From positions 41,432,537-41,496,536 of the forward strand of contig OW028578.1 in the NCBI GenBank assembly GCA_932294295.1: a stretch of 64,000 bases of DNA. Direction: 5' to 3'. Position 1 is the stretch's first letter, and every line of letters starts with the position of its first letter. The position numbers and the translations under genes were made by a program. The notes beneath the pieces are model-generated. The model ran no database searches. It had not been told where the DNA came from and saw only the letters and a list, made by a program, of their open reading frames with translations. This DNA is from Alitta virens (taxonomy: Eukaryota; Annelida; Polychaeta; Phyllodocida; Nereididae). Positions 11,039 to 24,115 of this stretch are shown here, one piece after another.

Positions 11039-11395
11039 CAGTGGTACCCCGCTTTAAGGCCACCTCACTATCAAGACCACCTCACTATTAAGACCACCTT
11101 GCTATCAAGACCACCTCAACATTAAGACCATCTCACTATTAAGACCACCTCGCCATTAAGACCACCTCATTATTAAGACCACCTAGCTATTAGGACCACC
11201 TCTCTATTAAGATCGCCTCTCTATTAAGACCACCTCTCTATTAAGACCACCTCACTATAAAGACTAAAAACCTCACTATCAAGACCACCTCACTATCAAG
11301 AAAACCTCGCTATTAAGACCACCTCACTATTAAGACCATAGTAAAGGCTATATATATTTGCACCAAGGGTAGTCCTAATGGGGAGGTTTTCACTG
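11039..11395 (+). mobile_element. TA-flanked TIR element with internal 17-bp array
   Basis: The left end CAGTGGTACCCCGCTTTAAG and the right end GGGAGGTTTTCACTG are inverted repeats (right end reversed: CAGTGAAAACCTCCCC). TA flanks both sides at 11037-11038 and 11396-11397. The interior is mostly tandem AAGACCACCTCACTATT units. TA target sites and CAGT...AACCTC ends suggest a non-autonomous element of the mariner/pogo-like group. It has no transposase, so the class rests on TIR and TSD only. Confidence 0.75.
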
Positions 11396-12349
11396 TATGC
11401 ATTTTCAGAGTGACACGATTGCGGGGTCAGCTTTAAGTGATATTATATACCCTTTATTTATCATCAGTAATTACTTACAATTATGATATAATTATTATAT
11501 AACTGTTATACAAAAGCATCGGTTAGGGTAGCTAACTACAATGAACAGATGTGCTCAAAGGTTGTGCCCCAAAGTGTCCATACCTAGGGGGAGGGGTAAT
11601 AGCCCAACCCCTTTTGTTATTCAGTTCACCCTACATGCAATTAACAATAGAATGGGGTGTGTAATTGGACCCACGTGCCACTGGAGGGGTTACTGGTGTA
11701 CCCCTTGAAATTGTAGATGATGAGCAAGCTGGGGGTTTGTTAAAGGGGTAGCTAAGGGGTTTGGGGTTGAAGTCACCTGTGACAGTTAGGGGTTCTGTTG
11801 GGTGTCAGTGACTATTAAAATGAACAGGAATTTGTTATGTTGTGTGTGTTGGGATTTTTTTTTTTTCTTGGAGAAGGTAGTCTTATTTCTTAAAAAAAAT
11901 TTTCTTCAATTTGTTGTGATGATATTTTGTGTATTTTGATTCTTTTAAACATTTATTGACTAATTAGGACCAACACAATAGGTATTTAATAATGAAGCTA
12001 ATAAATTGCATATTAAGATTGAAAGAATAAAGAGTAGTTTTGTACTAAAATAAACCTTAAAACAACGATAGTACACTGTTTCATGTGACAATTTCTGCTT
12101 TTAAAAGATGGTCTTAATTGTGAGGTAGTCTTAATAGCATAAAATACAATTAGTAAAATTGTGTTTGGTACAAAATATGTTGGTTTTATCTGTGAATTAC
12201 CTTACCAGTTTGGCTGCCTTTAGGGGAGGTCCTAATACATTTGAAAGACATTTACAAAGTCTGTCACACAATTTGAGGTGTGGGATCTTGATGTAAGACG
12301 TTTTTCAGTAGTGTGTCACACTTTGCATGTACTTATACAGCCCCAAGAT

Positions 12350-12420
12350 GACTCTACAAAAGCATTCGACAGCTCTGGACAATTCTGCTACTAAACACTG
12401 TCGAACGCTTGTTAGGAGTC
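12350..12420 (+). other. 71-nt imperfect hairpin
   Basis: The 23-nt arms at 12350-12372 and 12398-12420 pair at 19 of 23 positions, including one G-U, with a 25-nt loop. The size fits a microRNA precursor, but a random or transposon-derived palindrome is equally possible. Confidence 0.3.
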
Positions 12421-12884
12421 TACGTGATCTGCCTTGAAAGTTCTTTAATTACCGGCAGGTGGAGTCAGCAGGTGGAGTCAGCGGGCAGTGGAGCGGATGA
12501 GCTCAATGATTGATGGTTTAAATCTTGTTTGTGACACGTAAATAGCTGGAAATATAGAGTTTAGGGAGGTCAGCCAGAGAGAGTATAGTTAAATTAATCA
12601 AATAACACATTTCATGCAAGTTGTCATCCATTGTTGTGAAGCTACAGCCATTTGAACGCGTTCCAAGAGCCAGTAATTGATTTGATGAAGGACACGAAAA
12701 ATTGTCATGTAGCCCTGTCCTGCAGTTATTAATATGAACTGTGTCAGCAGCGATACCTGCAGGCGATATAGTCGTGTACAATGAATTGTTCCCTTTATGG
12801 ATATTTTAAATACAATTAAAATGGTCCTCAAATAGCCAGGTGATCTCGGCCATTGCTATTGTCATAAAGAGGTTCCTTTCAAAG

Positions 12885-13400
12885 ATGGGTAGATGGATAG
12901 ATAGATAAGCAGATAGACAGCTGGACAGCTAGACAGACAGACAGATAGACTGATCGACAATCAGACAGATAGATAGACAGATAGACAAACAGACAGACAG
13001 ATAAACAGATAGATAGACAGATAGACAAACAGACAGATAGATAGACAGCTAGACAAACAGACAGACAGATAGACAGACAGACAAACAGATAGATAGACAG
13101 ATAGACAGACAGATAAACAGATAGATAGACAGATAGACAAACAGACAGATAGATAGACAGACAGGCAAACAGACAGATAGACAGATAGACAGACAGATAA
13201 ACAGATAGATAGACAGATAGACAAACAGACAGATAGACAAACAGACAGATAGATAGACAGACAGATAGCTAGACGATAGATAGACAGACAGACAGATATA
13301 TAGATGGATGGATAGATAGACAGATGGACAGACAGATAGATAGATAGATATGTCACTGACTGACTGACTGACTGAACGGCTGGCTGACTGACTGACTACT
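12885..13400. repeat. GATA/GACA microsatellite ending in GACT units
   Basis: About 460 bp of interspersed GATA and GACA (with AAACAGACA variants), then about 55 bp of GACT/GGCT units. Minus-strand frames reading YLSIYLS/CLSVCLS are artefacts of the repeat. Confidence 0.95.
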
Positions 13401-13763
13401 TGCAGAGATGCGATAAATACCAATCCAATCGGCTTTGCTTTAAATTCCTCATTATGTGAGGTTTAACCCCCTCAGCCTGTGGTCAATTTCTGTTATTATT
13501 CTGTTACATATGGTCTGATGGGTTTAGCTGATCAAGGATGGATTTAATCAATATGCCCATAAACTTTGTCTCAGCTGTGCAGCTGCCCTTTGACACCAGC
13601 TCAGCTGTACATCTGGGTGGCAGGAATATAGTTTACAGTAGAAACCCATAATTATGACTTAATTGGAATCACTGAAGTAGTCTTAATATTGATGAGGACT
13701 TAATTTTGATATTTGTCATTGCAGTCAGTAAACCATTTTCTTAATATTTCAATGTCTAAATGA

Positions 13764-13914
13764 AACTGGTCTGAAGTTCAGTCAACTTTTATGAGCAGCT
13801 GCAGGCAGACGTAATGATGAGATGATAAAGCTTGGGAGTCCACACCATGGTATACATGTACCTCATGGGTGGGGTCCTTTTACTTGCTTCAGCATAGCCA
13901 CCAAGCACAAGGCT
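13764..13914 (-). mobile_element. SINE copy, body and tail
   Basis: The reverse complement of the family: GGCAGACGTAATGATGAGAT, GGGAGTCCACACCATGG, CTCATGGGTGGGGTCCTTTT and GCTTCAGCATAG follow in order. Confidence 0.75.
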
Positions 13915-15774
13915 GATATTGAGGTGTTATAAGTTTTGTGACTTCCCGGTAATCAGTAATTGGCCGTTATATCGAGGTGGTCTTAATTGTGAGGTGGCAA
14001 TGCATTGCTGTAGCCCCAGGCATTCCCTTTTATCGCTCAGCCATGCCCTTTTAATTGCAGAAATGGCCGACAAACTAATTAGCATTTCATGTAAGCGAAG
14101 TGCTCAGCTAATTACAGCGCCTGTCACGTGACATGATGTATGGTGACGTAACAATACCAAGGTGACAGACCACGTGTTTGATGTCTGTTTGATTAAAGTA
14201 TAAAGATAAAAAGAGATAAAAAACATAATAACACTGGCTTGGGCTTGTTTATTTGTTATGTTAATTGCTCTAGTTTTCATTCAACTATTTTTGTTATTTA
14301 TTTGTTAATTTATGCATGACTGGTTGTAAATGCTTTAGTAAAAAAAATTAAAATGAAAGGAAAATCTTATGTGTAGTATGTATACCCTACAATAGTTATT
14401 CACACCTCTCAATATTAAGACCAACTCTATCATTAAATCTACAAAATATAATATTTATAATCTTAAAGTTGCACTGTCTGTCAAATTTGCAATTTTCTAA
14501 GAAGTTGAAAATTACCTTTATTAATCAAGGCACACTAAATTTGTGTGAATTAATGATTTTATAAGACATTAATTACTTAAAAATGAATTATACATTGAGA
14601 GAAAATCCAGACCAAAACATTGCAAACGCAATGGAAATGACATCATCACTATTGTTCAGTATTGTGAGGTCATCACTGGGTTTGTTTACATATTGAGTTT
14701 TTGATGGCATGAAAAACTAATATTTATATTATTCATTGTAAATTAAAACTAAATTGTTGTGCTAAAGTGGGTATGTAAGGGTAAAATATATCATGAAACA
14801 AGAAGGCAGTATTGATTTATATCATTATTTTAATGTGCAAATTTGACAGACAGTGCACCTTTAATAATTTCATCATCAATATTAAGAACATAATATTACT
14901 TTAATTCATCCCAAAAGTGGTCTTCATTGTGGGGTGCCACTGAATGTATATATACATTTATTACATGTTACATATTTTCATATTCTTTAGATAATTCTTA
15001 TTAATATATAATTATGTGGTTTATTGCCTCAAAATGAAGTCTCAAAATGCTAAGTCAAAGATCTGACTATAATAAATTCTTTAGATTATTTGTCTACTCA
15101 TAATTATCTGCCATTATTGAAATCTCAACATGTTAAATACATGTTAAATCACATGTTTTTGTAACATTATACATTTGAAGCCATTCAAAATACAGAGCTC
15201 AAACAGCCGAACACTCACGAGTGGTGTGCGATATTCAATGAGAATGCATAATTCGACCCAGACGCTGTAATTTGATACTTGATGAACATCTCGTTCAAAT
15301 CTCATTATGGGCGAGAGGTTACGAGATTCCAGTTTACATTTTGTGTCACGTGGACAGACTACACTGTCGTTTGGGAGTTTAATTGGGCAAAACATAGCTA
15401 CTGATATGATCCAAATTTCAGTGATTTACAAAATTTAATTTGAGTAGAAACTTGGATTAAAAATTGGGAGGACTGAAATTAATTACATTTAATGGAACTT
15501 ACTGGCAGTTTGCTTGGATGAAAAAAATCTAGATATTTTACCTATCTAGAAAGGAATGTATTCAGAAAGTCAGCTGGAATTTGCAATATATAGCCATGGA
15601 GGAATGTCTCAGTGTAAGTAGGTTTTCATAAAAAAAGAATTCAGAAAAAAAATAAAAATTAGTGATATATGTGACTTCGTTAGGCTTCCTTGAAGGTAGT
15701 TTGAATAGGTTTATGAAGGTTTGTTTAGTTATATTTAATACGATTTTTTTATGTGAAATAACAAATTAAATTTG

Positions 15775-16035
15775 CCGATAGGTCTAGTGGTTACAATATT
15801 TGTCAGCTCTGAATGTGCTGGGTTTGGAATCTCAAATCTGAGCTATTCGTATGAGCTATAATTAATTCAAAGACAAGATATGAAAATATAATATATAAGA
15901 TAAAATGAGATAGCATGAGATGAGGTTTTATTTAGTCTGTCCATGGCACAGGTACTTGTTAATGTGATTGTGTAACATGGTGTGGACTCCTAGTATAGCC
16001 TTGTCATCTTAGCGTTACATCTCCCTGGCAAGCAA
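15775..16035 (+). mobile_element. degenerate full-length SINE
   Basis: Head GATAGGTCTAGTGGTTACAA, B-box-like GGGTTTGGAATC, then GTGTAACATGGTGTGGACTC and TTGTCATCTTAGCGTTACAT. The middle has diverged. Confidence 0.6.
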
Positions 16036-16250
16036 ACTAGTAAGTTGAGTTTTATGAAGACTTTTTCAGTCTTTAGGTGGGACATGTTGCTTGTTTGAAA
16101 GGTATAATTTAAACATAAAACCCCAAACAAGTTTATTTTAGCATTTGTAAGAATGGTTATTTTATCATCAACCAGATCGCTGCATCAGTAAGTGAAACTC
16201 CGCATCAGTTACCTATTAGAAGGACTCTTTGGTGATTCCATTTACATGTA

Positions 16251-16287
16251 ATGAACTTTAGACGACTTTTAAATTCCCCTCTAAAAG
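16251..16287 (+). CDS. candidate alternative first exon (phase 1)
   Basis: ATG at 16251 opens MNFRRLLNSPLK and ends after one further base at AAAAG|GTAACT. Phase 1 matches the acceptor exon at 25805, so splicing would give a protein that skips the N-terminal Ser-rich exon. The donor is only moderate. An RFX-like palindrome and an AACGTTG word lie just downstream. Could be chance. Confidence 0.2.
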
Positions 16288-16361
16288 GTAACTACAACGT
16301 TGCGAAAAAGTTAGATTTTCTGTGGTTTTCTTTCTTTGTGTTGTGACAAAAAGTCGAGAAG

Positions 16362-16375
16362 GTTGCCATGGTAAC
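16362..16375. promoter_or_regulatory. RFX X-box-like perfect palindrome
   Basis: GTTGCCATGGTAAC, a self-complementary 14-mer apart from the G/A mismatch at its fourth position, fitting the X-box consensus. Confidence 0.45.
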
Positions 16376-17004
16376 CAGCATGACGCTGATTACATCTGGC
16401 CCCTCCCAGCTGTAACTATAATGCATACAGTTAAACACAGTGATTTCCCCCGTTTTTTAAAACTTTAAAACTCTTTCGTGATTGTGTGTCTATGGGCTTA
16501 GGTTGAGTCATGCGGAAAGCATTTTATTGCTTCAGGCTATTGTCTGTGTTTGTCTATGACAGTGCAATTACTGTTTCTGTACTTGTTCAATCTATCTATC
16601 TGTCCATCTGTCTGCAGGGGCATTGTCTGTCTGTCCATATTTGATTGCATTGTTTTATTTTTGTCTTTCTTTAATAGCAGTATCGTATTTTTGTCCATCT
16701 CTTTATTAAATGCAAGTTTCTGCAATATATTTTAAGCAATTTTGTGGGGTTTTTTTCTCTTTGTCAATACATGTGTCTTTCTGGGCACCCAACCATGGAG
16801 TCCCTAGTGACTCCATGACCCAACCCACCTGGACATGTACCATTGAAACTATTTCCCAGAAGTGGTTAGCATTTTCATCTTCTATGAGAATAGCCATGGG
16901 TGCATGGGTTCAAAGCCTACTTTTTGCACTGTTAATGAGCCACATCTCAATCCCTGTCAATTGCACCAGTCATAATACATATCTATGCAGATAAATTGGG
17001 ATCA

Positions 17005-17302
17005 GTGGTTTCTTGTGGTAAAAGCAGGGAATATGCATTCCACATTGGCCAGCTCTGCTGAAGGGTCCAGGTTAGATCCCCGGCCTGGGTACTCCTCATC
17101 AGCTCCAGCCGGATAATGATCACATAAGATGTTGAATTAGTAGTGCCTTGCGCTTGGTGTCTATGCCGAGGCAGCTAAAAGACCCCATGCATGGGGTAAG
17201 TGTGTAACTCCAAGCTTTATCATCTCATCATTACGTCTGCCTCTGGCAGCTGGTCATATAAGCTGACTTGGCTTCACAACCAGTGGCATTGAGACATTGA
17301 AT
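17005..17302 (+). mobile_element. SINE, longest well-preserved copy
   Basis: In order: CCACATTGGCCAGCTCTGCT, B-box-like GGTTAGATCCC, GGTGTCTATGCCGAGGCAG, AAAAGACCCCATGCATGGGG, CATCTCATCATTACGTCTGC, CTCTGGCAGCTGGTCATATA and CAGTGGCATTGAGACATTGA. Useful as the family reference in this window. Confidence 0.8.
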
Positions 17303-17714
17303 ATTCTAGGTCAGAGAAACCCTCCTAGATATAGATATACCTCCCAAACACATTTTGAATACATTTACCCTTCGGGGTTGTCTATTTTTGATGTAATCTT
17401 CGAAGAAAACGAGTAAAACTGTAACAGAGGGTAAAGGAGCAAAAAATATCCAGAGGGTATAATCATTTCACCCCAAAATATCAGCCACAGTTTCTCCCTC
17501 ATTATGTCAGGAGCAGGTGGACCCAAGAGTGTCTGCAACGGATAACTTTACAATTGTGGGAGATTTCAATGTTTGCCAGAAATGTTGTCAATAATCTAAT
17601 CATAGTAGCATAAATTGCATATCATGTTAGTGTTTGTGTTCAACAAATAATTATGTTTACCATGAAAAATGAAAGTAAAGACAGCTGTTATAAGTTGATT
17701 ATGGGGTGTTAGTT

Positions 17715-18010
17715 GTGAGGTCTATCTGTCTATCTATCTGTCTATCTGTCTATCTATCTAGCTAGCTATCTATCTTTCTACCTATCTGTCTACCTATCAT
17801 TCTAACTATCATTCTATATATCTGTCTATCTGTCTATCTATCTATCTATATTCTATCTTTCTATCTATCTTCTATCTATCTATCTTCTTTCTTTCTTCAT
17901 TGCTTTCTGTCTTGCCTGCTTTCTCTCTTGCTTGCCTTCTTGCTTGCTTTCTTTTCATTAGTTAATTAATTATTTAATTCATTCATTCATTCATTCATTA
18001 ATTCACTCAC
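17715..18010. repeat. CTAT microsatellite with CTTT/CTTG and ATTC tracts
   Basis: CTAT/CTGT units to about 17885, then TTTC and CTTG tracts, then (ATTC)n at about 17978-18000. Confidence 0.9.
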
Positions 18011-18964
18011 AGACATAAGAAGTACATAAGTGAGCTAAAGTTTTGTGACGTGTCTATTTATAGGTCCGATATATATATATATATATAAACAGTATTAAAC
18101 ACATGATATGCTATGTATTTTCAACCTACCCATAAATTAACATGTAACCGAGTATAATAGGTCTTTTCATGAAAACTTTCACAAGCGCAGTGCTTTATTT
18201 CAGTAGAACGTGTTCACTGACATTAAACATGTTCTTGTGTGATTGATAATATCCTGTTAGGATGTCTGGGGTCACAATTTTTGTGAAATTTAAATTTATT
18301 GGAAATTTGAGAAGTAAAACGTCTCCAATATTACCACGATTATGTTACTAGGACATTTTTGATTTTTGTTGATATGAACGAAGTCTCCAACTGTGTTTTC
18401 ATGAACACCTGGACGTGTGGAATTTTCACCTGGGCTCAGTGATTTGCCTACATGTCTTATGAGTTATTATACTGCAGAGTTGTTGAAAAAACACTTTGAA
18501 AAGGCTTCTGTAAAAAGTCCCAGCATAATTCTAGAATTTCAGCTTTTTTGCGGGGTGTCAAATGCCTCCTACCTCAGCATAGAGCGAGTACTTGTGAGCA
18601 GCGAATTATGTAAAAATTCCACTCGAAATTCTGATGCATAATTTTACATTCAAAGTGAGCTGTATGTATTTAACAGTGTCAAACACAACACATTTAAATG
18701 CAGTTTGCACCCAGTCTAATACTTTTCAATAGTCATTTGGATTTGAAGTTAAGGTATGTTATGTACTTACTTAGAGTGTCGACTACTTAGCAAGAATCTC
18801 ATAAGTGGATTATACTTGCTTATGATGTATCATATTTTCGTGATCTGCTTGTCAAAATTGAGGGATTTATTTTTTGTGCAAGTATCTCGAATTTCAGTTA
18901 TGGCTGATAACTGTGGACTGCATGACGTCATCGCGTAATGGCCTGAACTATTGGATTGCTGTGA

Positions 18965-19515
18965 AGAAGAACCTCGCCATTAAGACCACAATTGGTGCTA
19001 AATGTATTAGTTTTAATGGTGAGGTGGTCTTAATAGAGAGGTAGAATGCAATGAAATAATATATTTAATCAATTATGTAAGGTTGAGGTCTTAAATATAC
19101 AAGTATCATATGATTATGTTTTTATAGTGAGGTGGTGTTAATAGTGAAGTGGTTTTAATAGCAAGGAGTCTATATCTTATAATGAAGTGGTTTCAATTGT
19201 AAATTGGCCTCTAGGAGATGGTCTTAATAGTGAGGTGGTCTTTGTACTGAGGTGGTCTTGATAGTGAGGTAGTGTATATAGTGAAGTGGTCTTAATTAAG
19301 TGGTCTTAATGGTGAGGTGGTCTTAATAGTGATGTGGTCTTAATAGTGAGGTGGTCTTGATAGTGAGATGGTCTTGATAGTGAGGTGATGTTATATTGAA
19401 GGGGTCTTAATGAAGTGATCTTAATGGTGAAATGATCTTAATGGTGAGATACCTTCATAGTGAGGTCTTAATTGGATTGCCTTAATAGTAAGGTGGTCTT
19501 TATAACGAGGTTTCT
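18965..19515 (+). repeat. 17-bp TIR-derived array
   Basis: Opens with AACCTCGCCATTAAGACCAC (left-end type), then many degenerate GAGGTGGTCTTAATAGT units to GGTCTTTATAACGAGGTTTC. A TIR element whose right arm has expanded is a reasonable reading. Confidence 0.8.
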
Positions 19516-19833
19516 GCAAATCATTCTTTTGTTGATTTTAGAAAAGCTTAGATCAACTGACATCATGTTCGACCCTCATGAGGCTTTTGTCCGTCATGAT
19601 AACCTCATTTGACCTCACATGTTGATATGTCAACGACAAACCTCTCTTTAACCATTTACATGTTCATATTTAGAGCATATAATTATAGCATTATGAGCAT
19701 GTAACAATGTAAGGAATGAAATTGAATGCAAAATGTTTAGGAATAGTTTATTAAGAGTTTAATAACAAATCAAACATTGATTGTTACTAATTTGGGTATT
19801 GTTTAATTCTAATTATGTGACCAATTAAAAATA

Positions 19834-19904
19834 CAGTGAACCTTATTATTAAGGCCCAGTATTTTGCACCAACTAAGGGTGGTCTTAATTATGAGATCCC
19901 ATTG
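19834..19904 (+). mobile_element. 71-bp miniature TIR element
   Basis: CAGTGAACCTTATTATTAAG at the left and GGTGGTCTTAATTATGAGAT plus CCCATTG at the right form TIRs, flanked by TA at 19832-19833 and 19905-19906. It is the smallest member of the TA/CAGT family seen here. Confidence 0.7.
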
Positions 19905-19916
19905 TATAAAAAAGCA

Positions 19917-20022
19917 TATGGCGTGGACTCCAAGCAGCCTATCATCTCATCATTATGTCTGCCTCTGGCAGCTGGTCATATCAGCTCACTAAGCTTCAGG
20001 CCCAGTAGCACGGAGACAAGGA
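19917..20022 (+). mobile_element. SINE tail fragment
   Basis: GCGTGGACTCCAAGCAGCC, CATCTCATCATTATGTCTGC, GGCAGCTGGTCATATCAGCT and AGTAGCACGGAGACAAGG. Confidence 0.7.
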
Positions 20023-20812
20023 CATATTTTGATAAACATAAAAACTATATATTTTACAATTGTATTGAAATCTCCCACTAGTTAAATTACATTTACTGAC
20101 ATATATTTTGATACAATATTCTAATACAACAAAAAATGACGATTCTGTAAGCCCATCATCAAAAGTTATATATTGTGATCTGATATTTGAACTTTAAGAT
20201 CATGGGAAAGTGACAAATACTATGATGATTAATATGCATTTTATCATCATCATCAATTAATTTATATAATATTGACTTGTATAATTATTTTTTCTCGAGT
20301 TATCAGCAGTTTAGTGATATCATATGTGGCAGCTGTTATTTTATTAGAAAATTGACAAAAAATTATCAGACACTTGTGTAATCAATTGACCTATTGAGTG
20401 ACATAATATTGATATATTAAAGCAGCTTTAGTTGCAAAATATTAATTCATTTCTGCCTGCCTAGCAGCAGTCTATACACCTGCAAGATACTGACTCATTT
20501 GTGTATATACACCCAGGGGATGATCATATATATATATGACACGTATATGTATATATATGACATCTATATATATATATTTGATATGTGTGTCATGAACATA
20601 CCTGATTGGTCACATGCTCAAGATAAAATTGAGCATATTAGCATGTGAATTGCATATTTACCTGTCAGTGGATTACATGTAGTTGGAGATTATTCTATGC
20701 AGATATGAGCCATTGATAACATTTAATTGAGATGGGTATTAGGAGTTTATTATGCGGATGTGCTGACACTTCCAGACAACCTTCGTGTCAGTTCTATTCT
20801 GAAACTTCTAGC

Positions 20813-20840
20813 ATGGTGTGGGATCATGAATTTTCAGTTG
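20813..20840 (+). CDS. candidate alternative first exon (phase 1)
   Basis: ATG at 20813 has A at -3 and G at +4. It encodes MVWDHEFSV and ends one base into the next codon at GTTG|GTAAGC, a good donor. Phase 1 fits the exon at 25805 (G|AT GAC), giving MVWDHEFSV followed by DDSSIQG. Nine codons are too few to prove coding. Kozak context, donor strength and phase agree. Confidence 0.33.
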
Positions 20841-20931
20841 GTAAGCCTGAATTTATATTTATTATTTAAAATATGTTATTTTGATTAATACAAATTTATT
20901 TATTTATCGTGGCAATTTATTTGCAAAAAGG

Positions 20932-21325
20932 GCATCTCCAGTGGTTAAGGCAGAGATCAGCATTTCTGAGGGTTTGGATTCAATTTCTGAAAAGAAAGAA
21001 AGAAAGAAAGATAGACAGATAGGAAGATAGATAGATAGATAGATAGATAGCTACATAACTAGATAGATAGCTAGATAAAGATATAGGTAGACAGATAGAA
21101 AGATAAATAGATGATATCTAGATAGGAAGATAGATAGGTGGATGGGAAGATAGCTAGATAGGAAGATAGATAGATAGACAGATAGATAACATTTTGATGT
21201 ATCTATGCCGAGGCATGTAGTGGATCCCACCCAATAAATGTAATTGTGCAACTTAGTGTGCACTCCAAGTCTTGTCATCTTATCGTTACGTCTGCCTGTT
21301 GTGGCCGGTCATGTAAGCTGGCTGA
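20932..21325 (+). mobile_element. SINE containing an expanded GATA microsatellite
   Basis: The head (CATCTCCAGTGGTTAAGGCA) is at 20932-20990. The body and tail (ATCTATGCCGAGGCATG; GTCATCTTATCGTTACGTCT) are at 21194-21325. Between them lie about 200 bp of AAAG then GATA units. Confidence 0.65.
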
Positions 21326-21904
21326 AAATCTCATTATCTTAGTTTCTAGTAGCATTCAAATTCAAAATTTGAAGCTTTTTTTTGTGGACTTGATTCTTAA
21401 AATGACCCGTTTTTGCATAATTTGCTTTAGAATTTGTCACATATTGCCAGTGAGTGTGGCACAATATCATATTACATTACCAATGATTGTAGCAGTAATG
21501 TTATAACAACATATAACATGTTGTGCCACAATATAACCACTTGTTGGGCCTGCACCCTGTAACATTTGGCCCAGCCATTAAAATCCCCCTCAATTGTTGT
21601 CACATCAATATTATTCAAAATATGGCTTATTGGGCAATATGGTTCATTTGTTTGCAGAATATTGTTGTATTTTCAGTTATATTGTCCACTTTGTTTATTT
21701 ATCAATTCATCATAATGATTTATTCTGATAAAGGGTATGTGGGGAGGGGGGTAAATTGTATATATTATATAGGCATAAAACTACCAAATGAAAGATAAGT
21801 GGGTTATTATAAGATAATTTAAACTACTTGAACTTCAGCTTTAGAATCTAACCCCGCATTTTATGTGAGATATCTTTACAGCTGATATTTTCGGATGCAG
21901 CAAA

Positions 21905-22090
21905 CTTGTCTTATAATCGGGGTGGTCTTAATATTGGGGTGGTCTTAATATTGGAGTGGTCTTAATATTGGGGTGGTCTTCATATTGGATTGGTCTTAAT
22001 ATCGGGGTGGTCTTAATGTTCTAGTGGTCTTATTATTGAGGTGGTCTTAAAATTTGGGTGGTCTTAACATTTGGGTGATTATAATTTTGG
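21905..22090 (+). repeat. 17-bp array, GGTGGTCTTAATATTGG type
   Basis: About ten units in the GGTGGTCTTAAT sense. Together with 22335-22500, which is in the opposite sense, it forms inverted arms around about 245 bp. Confidence 0.85.
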
Positions 22091-22334
22091 GGCTATCTAT
22101 TTATATCAATTCTATTTCTTTATACAATATCGATTTGTCAGGCTAAACAAGTTTAACAAAGTAAATACCTGTATCAGTTACACATCAATAGACACAGGTC
22201 TGCCAGTTGAATGGGGTATAAAGTCTTTATTTAAAAGTTTTACTGTATAGAAATAACAAATAATGTCAAATTTGAGTAAGTTCCAATTCAAGTCAGTTCA
22301 ATGACATCATTTGTTGTTAAAAATACATTGTAAT

Positions 22335-22500
22335 TTTGCATTAAGACCACCTCGCTATAATAAGACCACCTCAATATTAAGACCACCTCACCATTAAGAC
22401 CACCTCAATATTAAGACCACCTCGCTATTAAGACCACCTCACCATTAAGACCTCCTCACCATTAAGACCACCTCAATATTAAAACCACTTCAATATAGTA
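22335..22500 (-). repeat. 17-bp array, inverted relative to 21905
   Basis: About nine units of AAGACCACCTCAATATT / AAGACCACCTCACCATT, complementary to the preceding array. Confidence 0.85.
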
Positions 22501-23992
22501 ACAATTTAATGGACACATATCTAACTTATATATTTATAGAAATAACTTTGCCTTTTGTAATATATTTGTTGGTGCTTTTTAAACAGTATTATTACTATTA
22601 TTAGTTTAGTTCCGGGTGCTTTAGAATTTCTTAGACAGACTATGTAGTGTTGATTAGTATTAGTCATAATATAGCTCTACTTATTTAATTATTTTAACTG
22701 TTGATCCATGTATTTCTATTATCTTTTTATTTTTGCCATTTATTATTTTGTCATGCTGACACATGTATCAATTTGATATTTGGCTGTCAATAAAAATCTA
22801 TATTTATTCTTGATATATAAGTATCTGATGGTAGTCACATAATTGAAAATACATTTTATTACTTTACATCTTATTCAGTAGATTTGTCTGTATTATCAGC
22901 TGTCCCAATTGAATAGACCAATTCAGTTTATAGACCATTGACTTGGAAATGTCCTACAGTAGAGATATGGCTGTATTTAGGCCTATCTGACAGTGACAAG
23001 TTTGATCATGTGATTTTTGCCTTTTGTTCGTGAATTTGAGTTTCTGGCTTACCTTTGGAATTTGAACTTCATTCTGATTACCTACCAGGTGAGAGCAGCT
23101 GGGTTAGTTCCAACTTATTTGAATCTGCAAATATATAGTTAGGTTATATATATATGTTATTTCGTGTATAGATATGCAAATTTCCATTTAAACTCAGCAG
23201 TTTTAACTTAGTTATTTGCTGGGGAAAATCCAGTCTCCAATGTAGCTGAGAAAATGTGTTTTTGAATTGAATTGATTATTTCTCATAATATGAAGTTCAT
23301 TAATGTTTTAAAAGACAAATCAATTAATGTATTAGCTAATATTTTATGATATGCATGCCAGCGTTTTGAGATGGCAGTGCCAGTGATGACAATATCCTGA
23401 TAAATAATTCAGATGGCGTCATGGAAACTCTTTATGAAATATTTTACGACTGAATATAATTTAGAATATTGATAAAGCTATTATTTTGTATCATATTATA
23501 AAGTTTTTATTTTATATCAAAGTTACAGGCCTACAACATGTTCATTACTCTAGTATGAAAATCTACCATATCTGCGATTATTAATTATCAACCATACCTA
23601 AAACCTGAATGAAGATTCAGAAAGTTTTATTGCAACGAAAGTGGGCGGATTTCATCCTACATATTATTATACCCCTTTTGCAATATATCATGCAATTAGA
23701 TAAACGATGTACCATAAATGTATATAGGCCTTTGAGGCACTATGATAGGCTGTGATAGGCTATCATCTGATCCAACAATGAATTGTCTGTATGCCCACAT
23801 TATGCTTTTGGTAAATACTGAGCAGTGAGCATTAATTCTTTTTTTATCAGTAGAATTATTAAAGAATTTTCCACTTGGGACCTAGGACCCCGCTAAGATT
23901 CTATGTGGAATTCATTAGCATGAAATATGAAGAAAATCTTGGTTTACTTGAAGAAATCAATTTAATTCATTAAATATGTTGTATTTGACGCC

Positions 23993-24115
23993 ATCCAGTG
24001 GTAAACGTAATGATGAGATTATCAAGTTTGGAGTCCACACCGTCCTGCACATTTACCCCGTGGGTGGGGTCTTTTACCTGCCTCTGCATAGACACCAAGT
24101 AAAAGGCTCTGTGAT
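23993..24115 (-). mobile_element. SINE tail and body fragment
   Basis: The reverse complement carries the family landmarks: ACGTAATGATGAGATTATC, TTTGGAGTCCACACCGTCC, CCCGTGGGTGGGGTCTTTTA and CCTCTGCATAGACACCAAGT. Confidence 0.75.

Noticed and set aside
12961..13423. Frames rich in YLSIYLS and CLSVCLS, here and at 21051, 24800, 29446, 30280, 41917, 51816, 53933 and 60440
   Set aside because: They come from GATA/GACA and related tetranucleotide arrays; no non-repeat protein is attached.
14133..14161. ATG-to-donor frame MMYGDVTIP plus AG; also 10025-10059 and 54550-54578
   Set aside because: They end in phase 2, but the donors (GTGACA, GTGTAT, GTGGAC) are poor. The first two lie in a phase-1 intron and would have to skip the 25805 exon.
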